Below are positions 1 to 9,522 of a stretch of DNA of 64,000 nucleotides, piece after piece. Source of the stretch: Xylophilus sp. GW821-FHT01B05 (GTDB lineage Bacteria > Pseudomonadota > Gammaproteobacteria > Burkholderiales > Burkholderiaceae_C); contig CP152408.1 of assembly GCA_038961845.1 (NCBI GenBank), positions 2,480,001 through 2,544,000 of the forward strand, given 5' to 3'. The notes below the pieces were generated by a model. The model searched no databases and was not told the origin of the DNA. It saw only the letters and a list, made by a program, of their open reading frames with translations. Every line of letters starts with the position of its first letter. The stretch's first letter is position 1. The position numbers and the translations under genes are program-made.

Positions 1-863
1 ACCTCCAGCAGCAGCGCGCCATCCACCGCAAAGGGCAGGATGTGGCTGCGTTCCACGCCGCCCTTGCAGGCCGTGACGCAGTGCTGCAGATAGAAGCCGG
101 GGTCGGTCGGCAGCAGCGGCGCGGGCAGTTCGGCCAGCAGCCGCTCGGCCGTGGCCAGGGGCATTTCGGTGTCGATCGGGTTGTCGTCGTTCTCGCCTTC
201 GGGCTCGGTGGGGCGCAGGCGGATGCCGGGTACTTCGGTCAGGAAGATCAGCTTGTCGGCCTGCAGCTCAAGGGCGACGCTGGTGGCGACCTCTTCCATG
301 GTCAGGTTGAAGGCTTCGCCGGTGGGGGAGAAGCCAAACGGCGAAAGCAGCACCATGGCGCCGAAATCCAGCGAGCGCAGGATGCCGGCCGTGTCCACCT
401 TGCGCACCAGGCCCGAGTGCTTGAAGTCCACGCCGTCGACGATGCCCACGGGCCGTGCGGTCAGGAAGTTGCCCGAGATGATGCGCACCGTGGAGCCCGC
501 CATGGGCGTGTTGGGCAGGCCTTGGCTGAAGGCGGCTTCGATCTCGTAGCGCAACTGGCCGGCGGCCTCTTGTGCGCAATCAAGCGCCACGCTGTCGGTG
601 ATGCGGATGCCGTGCGAGTACTTGGGCTCATGGCCCTTGGCGAGCAACTGCTCGTTGACCTGCGGCCGGAAGCCGTGCACCAGCACGATCTTCACGCCCA
701 TGCTCTGGATCAGCGCGATGTCCTGGGCAATGGTCTGCAGCTTGCCGGCGGCAATGGCTTCCCCCGCGATGGCCACGACAAAGGTCTTGCCGCGGTGCAG
801 GTGGATATAGGGCGCGACCGAGCGAAACCAGGGGACGAAGGTGAAATTGAAGACGGCGGACAT
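1..863 (-). CDS. argA: N-acetylglutamate synthase (amino-acid acetyltransferase), 3' part outside window
   Basis: First step of arginine synthesis: acetyl-CoA plus glutamate to N-acetylglutamate, in the cytoplasm. The gene reads leftward from ATG at 861-863 and leaves the window after about 287 codons without a stop. The visible part is the amino-acid-kinase-like domain: near the start it reads MSAVFNFTFVPWFRSVAPYI, followed by a segment ending in LVHGFRPQVNEQL and later a KADTAGI-like stretch typical of ArgA. The GNAT acetyltransferase domain should lie beyond base 1. It starts 4 bases after the end of the PIN toxin gene on the same strand, so the two could be co-transcribed. Identification rests on conserved ArgA phrases; the missing C-terminus cannot be checked. 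Confidence 0.9.
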   Translation of the reverse strand, partial: MSAVFNFTFVPWFRSVAPYIHLHRGKTFVVAIAGEAIAAGKLQTIAQDIALIQSMGVKIVLVHGFRPQVNEQLLAKGHEPKYSHGIRITDSVALDCAQEAAGQLRYEIEAAFSQGLPNTPMAGSTVRIISGNFLTARPVGIVDGVDFKHSGLVRKVDTAGILRSLDFGAMVLLSPFGFSPTGEAFNLTMEEVATSVALELQADKLIFLTEVPGIRLRPTEPEGENDDNPIDTEMPLATAERLLAELPAPLLPTDPGFYLQHCVTACKGGVERSHILPFAVDGALLLE

Positions 864-866
864 GGG

Positions 867-1292
867 TCAGGCTGGGGCGTCAAGAAAAGGGTTGATCACG
901 GTAAGGCTGCCAAAGCGGCGGCCATGTTGTCCGTCCTCGGAGTAGAGGATATCCGCGTGGGCACGCAGGGCGGCTTCAAGAATCAGGGCGTCCCACCATT
1001 GCAGGCGGTGTTCGCGCGCCAGCTCCATGGCAGAGAGGATGCTGTGCGAACTGCTGCCCACCACCTCTAGTGCGCACAGGTTGCTGACCTGCTGTTGCGC
1101 CTCGCGCTCGCTTAAAGGCGGGCGCAGCTTGCGCGTGGTGATGTTGTAGAACTCTTGCAGCACCTGGGTGCTGATGACAACACTGCCTTCGGTGATGGAG
1201 CGGGAGAAGCGGTCGATGGCTTTCTCTTGCCGCTCGGGGTCACTCGCATCGACGGTGTAGACCAGGATGTTGGTGTCGAAGAAGCAGCTCAT
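867..1292 (-). CDS. PIN-domain toxin, VapC-like ribonuclease
   Basis: 141-residue PIN-domain protein, the usual VapC size. Four acidic positions expected of the metal site are visible: Asp6 (FFDTNIL), Glu47 (LQEFYN), Asp101 (WWDALIL) and Asp120 (SEDG). VapC toxins are Mg-dependent RNases that block translation by cutting tRNA or rRNA; the substrate here is unknown. The ATG overlaps the last 4 bases of the upstream antitoxin gene, the classic antitoxin-first coupling. No truncation is seen and the pair looks intact. The following gene in the same direction is argA. Confidence 0.85.
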   Translation of the reverse strand: MSCFFDTNILVYTVDASDPERQEKAIDRFSRSITEGSVVISTQVLQEFYNITTRKLRPPLSEREAQQQVSNLCALEVVGSSSHSILSAMELAREHRLQWWDALILEAALRAHADILYSEDGQHGRRFGSLTVINPFLDAPA

Positions 1293-1564
1293 GGGCCTTT
1301 GCCAGATACACCCGTGGCATCTGGCGCGGGATAGGGGCGGTCGTAGGCGTCGTCTCGGCTCCAGCGGGCGCCTTCGCTGTTGGCCTTGCTGCGGCGTGCC
1401 GCGGCAATAAAGGCCTGCCCCGCAGCCAACTGCCGGTTGCCGCCTTGGGCATAGTCGGCCAGGAAGTCACGCACCTTGGCGCTGACGGAGGTGCCCTCGT
1501 GGATGGCGCGCACGCGGGCCTTCTTCACGATGGCGTCGTCAAGGGTGATGGTCAGATTGGTCAT
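1289..1564 (-). CDS. RHH-type antitoxin partner of the PIN toxin
   Basis: 91-residue protein. The N-terminus (TNLTITLDDAIVKKARVRAI) resembles a ribbon-helix-helix fold, a beta strand followed by two helices. The C-terminal half, rich in Arg, Ala and Asp, is the part expected to wrap the toxin. It is the upstream gene of the toxin-antitoxin pair and its stop overlaps the toxin start. RHH antitoxins usually repress their own promoter as part of the toxin complex, so an operator is expected in the short gap toward hrpA (1565-1625), which is divergent. Family assignment comes from the fold-like pattern and the pairing. Confidence 0.75.
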   Translation of the reverse strand: MTNLTITLDDAIVKKARVRAIHEGTSVSAKVRDFLADYAQGGNRQLAAGQAFIAAARRSKANSEGARWSRDDAYDRPYPAPDATGVSGKGP

Positions 1565-1625
1565 GGCGGCACCTGCAAGGTTGGCACGAATTCAAGTGTA
1601 GCACGTGTTTACGTGTGGTGAGATA

Positions 1626-4600
1626 ATGGCGCCCGTGACCCTTCTCATTGAATTCCCCGAATCCCTTCCCGTATCCGCCCGCCGGGACGAAATCCGCGCC
1701 GCCATGGAGGCGCATCAGGTGGTGATCGTCTGTGGCGAGACCGGCTCTGGCAAGACCACGCAGTTGCCCAAGATCGCGCTGCAGATGGGGCGGGGCAAGC
1801 TGGGCAAGCCGCCGGGGCAGGGGCGGTTGATCGGGCATACGCAGCCGCGGCGGATTGCGGCCAGCTCTGTGGCCAAGCGCATTGCCGAGGAGCTGAAGAC
1901 GCCGCTGGGCGATGTCGTGGGCTTCAAGGTGCGCTTCCAGGACCGATTGTCCAAGGACGCCTCGGTCAAGCTCATGACAGACGGCATTCTGCTGGCCGAG
2001 ACCCAGACCGATCCGCTGCTGAAGGCCTACGACACCATCATCATTGACGAGGCACACGAGCGCAGCCTCAACATCGACTTCTTGCTGGGCTACTTGCGCG
2101 AGATCCTGCCGCGCCGGCCGGATCTGAAGATCGTGGTCACCTCGGCCACCATCGATGCGGACCGGTTTGCGCAGCACTTCGCCTCCAAGAACGGGCCGGC
2201 GCCAATCATCTATGTGTCGGGCCGCACCTTCCCGGTGGAGCAGCGCTACCGCCCCTTCGAGGAGTCGCGCGACTATGGCCTGGACGAGGCCATTGCCGAC
2301 GCGGTCGACGAGTTGTGGCAGGACCCGCGCCAGTCGGGCGACATCCTGGTCTTTTTGCCCGGCGAGCGCGAGATCCGCGAGGCCGCCGACCACCTGCGCA
2401 AGCACTTGTCGCACCAGCCGGTCATGCGCAGCGCCGAGGTGCTGCCGCTGTTTGCGCGGCTGTCGCAGGCCGAGCAAGACCGCATCTTCGACGGCCACAC
2501 CGGCCGGCGCATTGTGCTGGCCACCAACGTGGCCGAGACCTCGCTTACCGTGCCGGGCATTCGCTATGTGGTGGATGCGGGCACGGCCCGCGTCAAGCGC
2601 TACAGCTTTCGAAGCAAGGTAGAGCAACTGCTGGTCGAGCCGATCAGCCAGGCCGCGGCCAACCAGCGCGCCGGCCGTTGCGGGCGCGTGGCCGATGGCA
2701 TCTGCATCCGGCTTTATGACGAGAAGGATTTCACTGGCCGGCCGCGCTTCACCGATCCGGAGATTTTGCGCAGCTCGCTCGCGGGTGTGATCTTGCGCAT
2801 GAAGTCGCTGCACCTGGGCGACGTGGCGCGCTTTCCGTTTCTGGAAGCGCCTTCGGGCCGCGCCATCGCCGATGGCTACCAGTTGCTGGGCGAGCTGGGC
2901 GCGGTGGACGAGGCCAATGAGCTGACCGAGGTCGGCCGCCAGCTGTCGCGCTTGCCGCTGGACCCGCGCATTGGCCGCATGATTCTGGAGGCGCGCGATC
3001 GCGGCGCGTTGGAAGAGGTGCTGGTGATCGCCAGCGCCCTCAGCGTGCAGGACGTGCGCGACCGCCCCATGGAGCTGCAGACCCAGGCCGACCAGGCGCA
3101 CGCCAAGTTCGACGACGACAAGAGCGAGTTCAGCGGCTACCTCAAGTTGTGGAAATGGCTGGACGACGCGCGCGGCGGCCATGCGCCCGCCACCCGGCGC
3201 GAGATGGCCGTGGCCAGCGGCGCACCGCAAAAGCGCGCCAGCGCCGCCGTGCTGCCGATAGCGCAGCGCATGGCGCCGCCGCCCGTCATCCTGCAGCCGG
3301 CGGCCCCGGCCACGCACCGCATCAGCAACCGCCAGTACGAGCAACTGCTGCGGCAGAACTTTGTCAACGTGCGCCGGGTGCGTGAATGGCGCGACATCCA
3401 CAGCCAGTTGCTTACCGTGGTGAACGAGCAGAAGTGGGTCTTCAACCGCCAGCCCGCCAGCTACGAGGATCTGCACAAGGCCATGCTGGCCGGCCTGCTC
3501 GGCAACATCGGCTGGAAGCCCGAGGACGAAGACGTGTACGTGGGCGCGCGTGGCATCAAGTTCTACCGCCACCCGGGCGCGCATTTGTCCAAGAAGCCCG
3601 GGCGCTGGATCGTCGCGGCCGAGCTGGTCGAGACCTCGCGCCTGTATGGCCGTGGCATTGCCAACATCGAGCCGACCTGGCTGGAAGAGGTGGGGGCGCA
3701 CCTGCTGAAAAAGCAGTTGCTGGACCCGCATTGGGAAAAGCGCTCGGCCGAGGTCGTCGCCTTCGAGCGTGCCACGCTCTATGGCCTGGTGGTCTACAGC
3801 GGCCGGCGCATGGTCTATGGCCGGGTCGACATGGCCTATGCGCGTGAAATCTTCATCCGCGAGGCGCTGGTCGGCACCGAGTGGGAGACCAAGCTGCCCT
3901 TCCTCGCTGCCAACCGCAAGCTGATTCGCCAGGTGGAAGAGCTGGAGCACAAGGCGCGCCGCCAGGACGTGCTGGTGGACGACGAGCTGATCTACGCCTT
4001 CTACGACCAGCAGTTGCCCGCCGATGTCTTCAACGGCCACGGCTTTGAGCAATGGTTCCGCCAGGCCTCGCGCGAGAAGCCTGATCTGCTGCTGCTCAGC
4101 CGCGACGAGCTGATGCGCCACGAGGCCGCCGGCATCACCGGCAATGCCTTCCCGCGCAGCCTGCGCCTGGGCGGCGTTGATTGCAGCGCCACTTACCTGC
4201 ATGCGCCGGGCGATGCCAAGGATGGCTTGTCGGTAGCCGTGCCGCTGTTTGTGCTCAACCAGGTCAGCGAAGACCGCTGCGACTGGCTGGTGCCCGGCAT
4301 GCTGCGCGACAAGGTGCAGGCCCTGCTCAAGAGCCTGCCGCAGAAGCCGCGCGCGCGCCTGGTGCCGCTGCCCGAGAGCGCCACGCGCATCACCGAGCAA
4401 TTGAGCGCACCTGAAGTCTTTGGCCACGGCGCGCTGGTCGATGCGCTGCTGAAGGTGGTGCGCGAGATCACCCAGCTCGACGTCAAGCGCGCTGACTTCA
4501 AGCCCGACATGGTCAGCCCGCACCTGTTTATGCACCTGCGCGTGGTGGACGAGCATGCCCGCCAACTGGGCGCCGGCCGCAGCCTGGCCGCGCTCAAGGC

Positions 4601-5609
4601 CGAGCTGGGCACCAAGGCGCGCGGCGCCTTCCAGGCGCTGGCGGGCTTGCGCGTGGCGGAATCAAAATCTGAGCCGAATATGCCTCTAGCCCAGGTCCCA
4701 CCTGGGCAAGTAGCTATAAAAAATGCAGCAAAGGCTGCAGCGCCACCCGCCGCGCCGGCCGAGCAGCGCTACACCGCCTGGACTTTCGGCGAGCTGCCCG
4801 AGCTGATGGAAATCCGCAAGGGCGGCCAGACCCTGGTCGGTTTCCCGGCGCTGATAGACGCACAAGACGCCGTGCGCATCGAAGTCTTCGACGAGCCCGA
4901 GATGGCCGCCGCGCGCCACCGCGCCGGCCTGCGCCGCCTGTTTTCTCTGCAGATCAAGGACGCGCTCAAGTACCTGGAAAAGAACGTGCCCGATCTGCAG
5001 AAGATGGCCGTCGCCTACATGCCGCTGGGCACGCAGGAAGAGTTGCGTGCGCAGATCCTCGATGTGGCACTGGACCGCGCCTTCCTGCTCGACCCGCTGC
5101 CCACCAACGCCGCAGACTTCAAAAAGCGCATGGACGAAGGCCGAGGCCGCCTGACGCTCATCGCCAATGAAGTTGCGCGCCTGGCCGCCGGCGTGCTGGC
5201 CGAATACGCCACCGCCGCCCGCAAGATCAAGGACACCAAGATCCAGCCCGACGCCGTGGCCGACGCCCAGCAACAATTGCAGCGCCTGGTACCCAAGAAC
5301 TTCCTGGCCGCCACGCCCTGGCCGCAGCTGCAGCACATGGTGCGCTACCTGAAGGCGATCACGCTGCGCCTGGACAAGCTGCGCGCCGACCCGGCGCGCG
5401 ACGCCCAGCGCCTGGCCGAGCTGCGCCCGCAAGAGCAGCGCTACTGGCGCCTGGCGGCAGAGCGCAAAGGCCAGGTCGATGCGCGCATGCAAGAGCTGCG
5501 CTGGCTGCTGGAGGAACTGCGCGTGAGCTTCTTCGCGCAAGAGCTGCGCACGCCGCAGCCGGTCAGCGTCAAGCGGCTGGACAAGGCCTGGGCCTTGCTG
5601 AACAGCTGA
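1626..5609 (+). CDS. hrpA: ATP-dependent RNA helicase HrpA (DEAH box)
   Basis: 1327-residue DEAH/RHA helicase, close to the usual HrpA length of about 1300. Motifs seen: Walker A GETGSGKT (37-44), DEAH (141-144), SAT (173-175), the QRAGRCGR arginine-finger motif, then helicase-associated, OB-fold and long C-terminal DUF3418 regions. HrpA acts on mRNA and in rescue of stalled ribosomes. ATG 1626 is preferred over an in-frame GTG at 1605 because it fits family N-termini; the ribosome site is weak for both. Oddity: bases 4665-4730 are a copy of the dispersed palindromic repeat, read in frame and adding about 22 residues near position 1018 (NMPLAQVPPGQVAIKN). The stop overlaps the next start (TGATG), implying translational coupling to pabBC. 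Confidence 0.97.
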   Translation: MAPVTLLIEFPESLPVSARRDEIRAAMEAHQVVIVCGETGSGKTTQLPKIALQMGRGKLGKPPGQGRLIGHTQPRRIAASSVAKRIAEELKTPLGDVVGFKVRFQDRLSKDASVKLMTDGILLAETQTDPLLKAYDTIIIDEAHERSLNIDFLLGYLREILPRRPDLKIVVTSATIDADRFAQHFASKNGPAPIIYVSGRTFPVEQRYRPFEESRDYGLDEAIADAVDELWQDPRQSGDILVFLPGEREIREAADHLRKHLSHQPVMRSAEVLPLFARLSQAEQDRIFDGHTGRRIVLATNVAETSLTVPGIRYVVDAGTARVKRYSFRSKVEQLLVEPISQAAANQRAGRCGRVADGICIRLYDEKDFTGRPRFTDPEILRSSLAGVILRMKSLHLGDVARFPFLEAPSGRAIADGYQLLGELGAVDEANELTEVGRQLSRLPLDPRIGRMILEARDRGALEEVLVIASALSVQDVRDRPMELQTQADQAHAKFDDDKSEFSGYLKLWKWLDDARGGHAPATRREMAVASGAPQKRASAAVLPIAQRMAPPPVILQPAAPATHRISNRQYEQLLRQNFVNVRRVREWRDIHSQLLTVVNEQKWVFNRQPASYEDLHKAMLAGLLGNIGWKPEDEDVYVGARGIKFYRHPGAHLSKKPGRWIVAAELVETSRLYGRGIANIEPTWLEEVGAHLLKKQLLDPHWEKRSAEVVAFERATLYGLVVYSGRRMVYGRVDMAYAREIFIREALVGTEWETKLPFLAANRKLIRQVEELEHKARRQDVLVDDELIYAFYDQQLPADVFNGHGFEQWFRQASREKPDLLLLSRDELMRHEAAGITGNAFPRSLRLGGVDCSATYLHAPGDAKDGLSVAVPLFVLNQVSEDRCDWLVPGMLRDKVQALLKSLPQKPRARLVPLPESATRITEQLSAPEVFGHGALVDALLKVVREITQLDVKRADFKPDMVSPHLFMHLRVVDEHARQLGAGRSLAALKAELGTKARGAFQALAGLRVAESKSEPNMPLAQVPPGQVAIKNAAKAAAPPAAPAEQRYTAWTFGELPELMEIRKGGQTLVGFPALIDAQDAVRIEVFDEPEMAAARHRAGLRRLFSLQIKDALKYLEKNVPDLQKMAVAYMPLGTQEELRAQILDVALDRAFLLDPLPTNAADFKKRMDEGRGRLTLIANEVARLAAGVLAEYATAARKIKDTKIQPDAVADAQQQLQRLVPKNFLAATPWPQLQHMVRYLKAITLRLDKLRADPARDAQRLAELRPQEQRYWRLAAERKGQVDARMQELRWLLEELRVSFFAQELRTPQPVSVKRLDKAWALLNS
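4665..4730 (+). repeat. Dispersed palindromic repeat, copy A, in frame inside hrpA
   Basis: Core reads TAGCCCAGGT-CCC-ACCTGGGC followed by AAGTAGCTATAAA. The inverted arms CCAGGT/ACCTGG form a hairpin. It matches copy B at 9523-9590 over the stretch ATGCCTCTAGCCCAGGT. It is read through without a stop as part of hrpA, next to the DUF3418 region. Its lower GC content and the Ala/Pro-rich linker beside it suggest a tolerated insertion in an inter-domain loop. Confidence 0.85.
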
Positions 5610-7342
5610 TGCCAAGCGCCTTCATAGACTTTGTTGGCAGCCACGCCGGCGAGCCGCCACTGCGCCTGGCTTTCAGCGACTGCCGGCAGGTGCTGCGCGC
5701 CGACACGCTGGCCGAGGTGCGCGGTGTGCTGGACGCGGCCGAAGGCGCCGCCGCCGCAGGCGCCTGGTGCATAGGCTTTCTGCGCTACGAGGCGGCGCCC
5801 GCCTTTGATGCCGCCTTTGCCGTGCACCCGGCCGAAGGGCCGCTGGCCTGGTTCGCCGTCTTTGATACCGCAGCCCCTTGGCCCGAGCAGCCGCATGCCG
5901 GCACTTGGGAGCCGATGGACTGGCAAGACTCGCTGGAACGCGAAGATTTCGATGCCCGCATTGCGCGCATCCACCAGGCCATCGTGGACGGCGAGAGCTA
6001 CCAGATCAACCTGACCTCGCGCCTCTACAGCCGCTTTGCGGGCGACCCGCTGGCGCTGTTCCATGCGCTGCACCGCGCCCAGCCCGGCAGCTATGCCGCC
6101 TTTATCGACACCGGCACCGAGCAGGTGCTGTCGGTCTCGCCCGAGCTGTTCTTTGACCGCCGGGGCCAGCAGGTGCTGGCACGCCCCATGAAGGGCACCG
6201 CGCCGCGCGGCGCCACGCCAGAGGACGACGCGGCCCAGGCCCGGCACCTGCGCACGTCAGAGAAGGAGCGCGCAGAGAACCTGATGATTGTTGACCTGCT
6301 GCGCAACGATTTGTCGCGCGTGGCGCAGCCGTTCTCGGTGCGGGTGCCGGCGCTGTTCGAGACCCGTGCCTGGCCCACGGTTTGGCAAATGACATCCGAC
6401 GTAACGGCCACGCTGCGGCCGGGCACCACGCTGGCGCAATTGTTTGGCGCGATCTTTCCTTGCGGCTCGGTCATTGGCGTGCCCAAGGTGCGTGCGACCG
6501 AGCTGATCCGCTCGCTCGAGCCCGGCCCGCGCGGCGTGTACTGCGGCGCCATCGGCGTGCTGCGCCCGGGCGGCGACGCCACCTTCAGCGTGGCGATCCG
6601 CACCGTCGAAGTCCGCAACGGCAGCGCCACCTGCGGCATCGGCAGCGGCGTGACCATAGACGCCCAGGCGGATGGCGAATGGCAAGAGTGGCGCAACAAG
6701 CGCGCTTTCTTGCAGCGCGCCCAGGCGCCTTTCGATCTGCTGGAAACCCTGCGCCTGCAAGACGGCCGCTGGCCCGCGCTGGACGAGCACCTGGCGCGCA
6801 TGGCCGATGCGGCCCGGCACTTCGGCTTTCCCGAGCGCGCCGCTGAAGTGCGGGCGGCTGCGCAGGCCTTGGCAACGGCGCATGCAGAAGGCCTGTGGCG
6901 CGTGCGCCTGCTGCTGACGGCGGCGGGCCAGGTCGAGGCGCAGGCCTTTCACATGGAAGAGTCTGCCGTGCCCGTGAACGTGCGTTTGGCCGGTGCAGCG
7001 CTGCAGCCCGGCCACCCTGACTTTGTGCGCTTCAAGACCACCTGGCGCGCGCACTACGACCAGTTCACGCCCACGGGTGCCGAGGTGTTCGATGTGTTGC
7101 TCTGGAATGCCGAGGGCGAACTGACCGAGTTCACCCGTGGCAACGTCGCCGTGTGCCTGGACGGGCACTGGCTGACACCGCCCCTGGGCGCCGGCCTGCT
7201 GCCCGGCATAGGCCGCGCGCACTGGCTGCGCAGCGGCCGCATCACGGAAACCCGCCTGACCCGGGGCGACCTGCAGCGCGCCGAGGGCCTGGCTTTCTTC
7301 AACAGCCTGCGCGGCTGGTTGCCGGCTCGATTGGTGGCTTGA
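5609..7342 (+). CDS. pabB: Fused aminodeoxychorismate synthase component I / aminodeoxychorismate lyase (PabB-PabC)
   Basis: 577 residues. The N-terminal about 370 are the chorismate-binding PabB domain: ARPMKGTAPRG, MIVDLLRNDLSRV and GSVIGVPKVRATELI (family form GSxTGAPK). The C-terminal about 200 are a class IV PLP-lyase, with KTTWRAHYD containing the likely PLP lysine and GELTEFTRGNVAV. Together they convert chorismate and glutamine-derived ammonia to p-aminobenzoate for folate; the glutaminase PabA is not in this window. ATG 5609 overlaps the hrpA stop. The Val-Pro-Lys variant of the GAPK motif is a small deviation. The fused PabB-PabC architecture is common in betaproteobacteria. Confidence 0.93.
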   Translation: MPSAFIDFVGSHAGEPPLRLAFSDCRQVLRADTLAEVRGVLDAAEGAAAAGAWCIGFLRYEAAPAFDAAFAVHPAEGPLAWFAVFDTAAPWPEQPHAGTWEPMDWQDSLEREDFDARIARIHQAIVDGESYQINLTSRLYSRFAGDPLALFHALHRAQPGSYAAFIDTGTEQVLSVSPELFFDRRGQQVLARPMKGTAPRGATPEDDAAQARHLRTSEKERAENLMIVDLLRNDLSRVAQPFSVRVPALFETRAWPTVWQMTSDVTATLRPGTTLAQLFGAIFPCGSVIGVPKVRATELIRSLEPGPRGVYCGAIGVLRPGGDATFSVAIRTVEVRNGSATCGIGSGVTIDAQADGEWQEWRNKRAFLQRAQAPFDLLETLRLQDGRWPALDEHLARMADAARHFGFPERAAEVRAAAQALATAHAEGLWRVRLLLTAAGQVEAQAFHMEESAVPVNVRLAGAALQPGHPDFVRFKTTWRAHYDQFTPTGAEVFDVLLWNAEGELTEFTRGNVAVCLDGHWLTPPLGAGLLPGIGRAHWLRSGRITETRLTRGDLQRAEGLAFFNSLRGWLPARLVA

Positions 7343-7442
7343 CGCAGGTCGCGCAGGTGACGCGCGCACCAGGGTTTCAGGGCCGGCCCCAATGCCGGTC
7401 CACCGACGCAACGTTAGGCTAGGGCGCTGCAAAGGAGACCTC

Positions 7443-9131
7443 ATGCGCCCGCATCACTCGTTCTGGCCCAAGCGCCTGCCGCACCGCCTGACATTGCCCG
7501 CCACCTCGCTGTGGGACAACCTCGACATCTCTGCGCGGCGCTATCCGCACAAGGCAGCGCTGGTGTTCTTTGGCCGCAGCCTGAGCTATGCCGAAGTGGC
7601 GCAGCAGGTTGAGCGGCTGGCGGCCTTTTTGCATGGCCTGGGCGTGCGCAAGGGCGACCGGGTGCTGCTGGACATGCAGAACTGCCCGCAGCTGGTCATT
7701 GCGCACTTCGCCATCCTGCGTGCCAACGCCGTGGTGGTGCCGGTCAACCCCATGAACCGGGCGGAAGAGCTCAAGCACTACATCACCGACCCGGACGCGC
7801 GCGTGGCGCTCACCACTGCCGACCTGGCACCCGAGCTGGCGCGCGCCAGCAACGCGCTGCCGGCGCAGGAGCGGCTGCAGCACCTGGTCATCACCCATTT
7901 CACCGATGCCTTTGACGCCGGCATCCAGGGGCCGGACGCGCCCCCCGAATCCTGGCGCGAATGGCTGCTGACCCGCCATGCGCCGCCGCAGCTCGATGGT
8001 GGCCAGGCGCATGCGTGGGTCGACGCCATCGCCTGCGCCGAGCCGGCGCCGGCCTACACGGCGGGGCCGGAAGACATGGCGCTGCTGCCCTACACCAGCG
8101 GCACCACCGGCCTGCCCAAGGGCTGCATGCACCGGCACGCGGGCGTCGTGCACAACGCGATCTCTGGATCGCACTGGGGCGGCGGCAGCTCGGAGACGGT
8201 GACGCTGGCGGTGATCCCCATGTTCCACATCACCGGCATCGTGAGCCTGATGCACACGGCCATCTACGGCGGGGCCACGCTGGTGATCATGCCGCGCTGG
8301 GAGCGCGACCTGGCGGGCCGCCTGATATCGCGCTACGGCGTGACCCACTGGACCAACATCCCGACCATGGTGATCGACCTGCTGGCCAGCCCGAACATGG
8401 CCAGCTTTGATTTGTCCAGCCTGGTGCAGATCGGCGGCGGCGGGGCGGCCATGCCGCAGCCAGTGGCGCAGCGCCTGCTGGAAGAGTTTGGCCTGCGCTA
8501 CTGCGAAGGCTACGGCCTGACCGAAACCGCCGCGCCCTCGCACACCAACCCGCCAGATGCACCCAAGCAGCAGTGCCTGGGCATCCCCATCATGAGCACC
8601 GAGGCCCGCATCATCGACCCCGACACCCTGGCCGAACTGCCCACGGGCGAGGCGGGCGAGATCGTCATCCACGGCCCGCAGGTGTTCCAGGGCTACTGGA
8701 AGCGCCCCGACGCCACCGCCGCCGCCTTCATCGAGCTGGAGGGCAAGCGCTTCTTCCGCACCGGCGACCTGGGTCGCGTGGACGAAGACGGCTACTTCTT
8801 CATGACCGACCGGCTCAAGCGCATGATCAATGCATCGGGCTTCAAGGTCTGGCCGGCCGAGGTCGAGGCGCTGATGTTCCGCCACCCCGCCATTCAAGAA
8901 GCCTGCGTGATCGCCACGCGCGACGCCTACCGCGGCGAAAGCGTCAAGGCCGTGGTGGTGCTGCGCCGCGGCCACGAGGCGACCACGCCCGAAGACATCA
9001 TTGCCTGGTGCCGCGAGAACATGGCGGTCTACAAGGCACCGCGCGTGGTGGAGTTGGTCGCTGCGCTGCCCAAGAGTGGCAGCGGCAAGGTGATGTGGCG
9101 CACATTGCAAGAGTCCGAGGCCATTCACTGA
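7443..9131 (+). CDS. AMP-forming acyl-CoA synthetase (long-chain fatty-acid-CoA ligase type)
   Basis: 562-residue ANL-superfamily adenylating enzyme. The ATP/AMP signature TSGTTGLPKG lies at about residues 217-226, the YGLTET motif near 360, and the C-terminal RLKRMINASGFKVWP hinge region with the final lysine (GSGKVMWR) is present. It should activate a carboxylic acid to acyl-AMP and then acyl-CoA; chain length cannot be read from the sequence. The chosen ATG has AAAGGAG seven bases upstream; an upstream in-frame ATG at 7392 lacks one. It is followed after 23 bases by a small membrane protein on the same strand. Confidence 0.9.
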   Translation: MRPHHSFWPKRLPHRLTLPATSLWDNLDISARRYPHKAALVFFGRSLSYAEVAQQVERLAAFLHGLGVRKGDRVLLDMQNCPQLVIAHFAILRANAVVVPVNPMNRAEELKHYITDPDARVALTTADLAPELARASNALPAQERLQHLVITHFTDAFDAGIQGPDAPPESWREWLLTRHAPPQLDGGQAHAWVDAIACAEPAPAYTAGPEDMALLPYTSGTTGLPKGCMHRHAGVVHNAISGSHWGGGSSETVTLAVIPMFHITGIVSLMHTAIYGGATLVIMPRWERDLAGRLISRYGVTHWTNIPTMVIDLLASPNMASFDLSSLVQIGGGGAAMPQPVAQRLLEEFGLRYCEGYGLTETAAPSHTNPPDAPKQQCLGIPIMSTEARIIDPDTLAELPTGEAGEIVIHGPQVFQGYWKRPDATAAAFIELEGKRFFRTGDLGRVDEDGYFFMTDRLKRMINASGFKVWPAEVEALMFRHPAIQEACVIATRDAYRGESVKAVVVLRRGHEATTPEDIIAWCRENMAVYKAPRVVELVAALPKSGSGKVMWRTLQESEAIH

Positions 9132-9154
9132 CGACGCACAACGGGAGGATCTTC

Positions 9155-9514
9155 ATGTCTCTATTGGCCAATGCCGTGGCCGCCCTGCTGGGCCTGCTGC
9201 ACATCTACATCCTGGTGCTGGAGATGTTCCTTTGGGAGAAACCCATCGGCCTGCGCACCTTCCGGCAAACGCCGGAGTCTGCCCGCGCCAGCCGCGTGCT
9301 GGCGGCCAACCAGGGGCTGTACAACGGTTTTCTGGCGGCGGGCTTGCTGTGGGGCGTGTGGCTGGGGCCGGCGGGCGAGGGCGTGAAGCTGTTCTTCCTG
9401 GGCTGCGTGCTGGTCGCCGGCCTCTACGGCGCGGCCACGGTGGGCCGCAAGATCCTGTGGGTGCAGGCCGTGCCGGCCTTGCTGGGGATCGCGCTGGTGC
9501 TGCTGGCGCGTTGA
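9155..9514 (+). CDS. DUF1304 family small membrane protein
   Basis: 119 residues with four predicted hydrophobic segments (about 3-25, 48-68, 75-93 and 97-118). The conserved early stretch HIYILVLEMFLW followed by the ANQGLYNGFLAAGL motif is typical of the DUF1304 family, whose function is not established. The start is supported by GGGAGG eight bases upstream of ATG 9155. It probably shares a transcript with the acyl-CoA synthetase. A copy of the palindromic repeat begins nine bases after the stop and may serve as the terminator. Confidence 0.85.
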   Translation: MSLLANAVAALLGLLHIYILVLEMFLWEKPIGLRTFRQTPESARASRVLAANQGLYNGFLAAGLLWGVWLGPAGEGVKLFFLGCVLVAGLYGAATVGRKILWVQAVPALLGIALVLLAR

Positions 9515-9522
9515 GGTTTTTC

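Noticed and set aside
1539..4565. A 1008-codon open frame on the minus strand opposite hrpA
   Set aside because: It is the GC-rich antisense shadow of hrpA, with His/Gln/Ala-biased composition and no recognisable domain.
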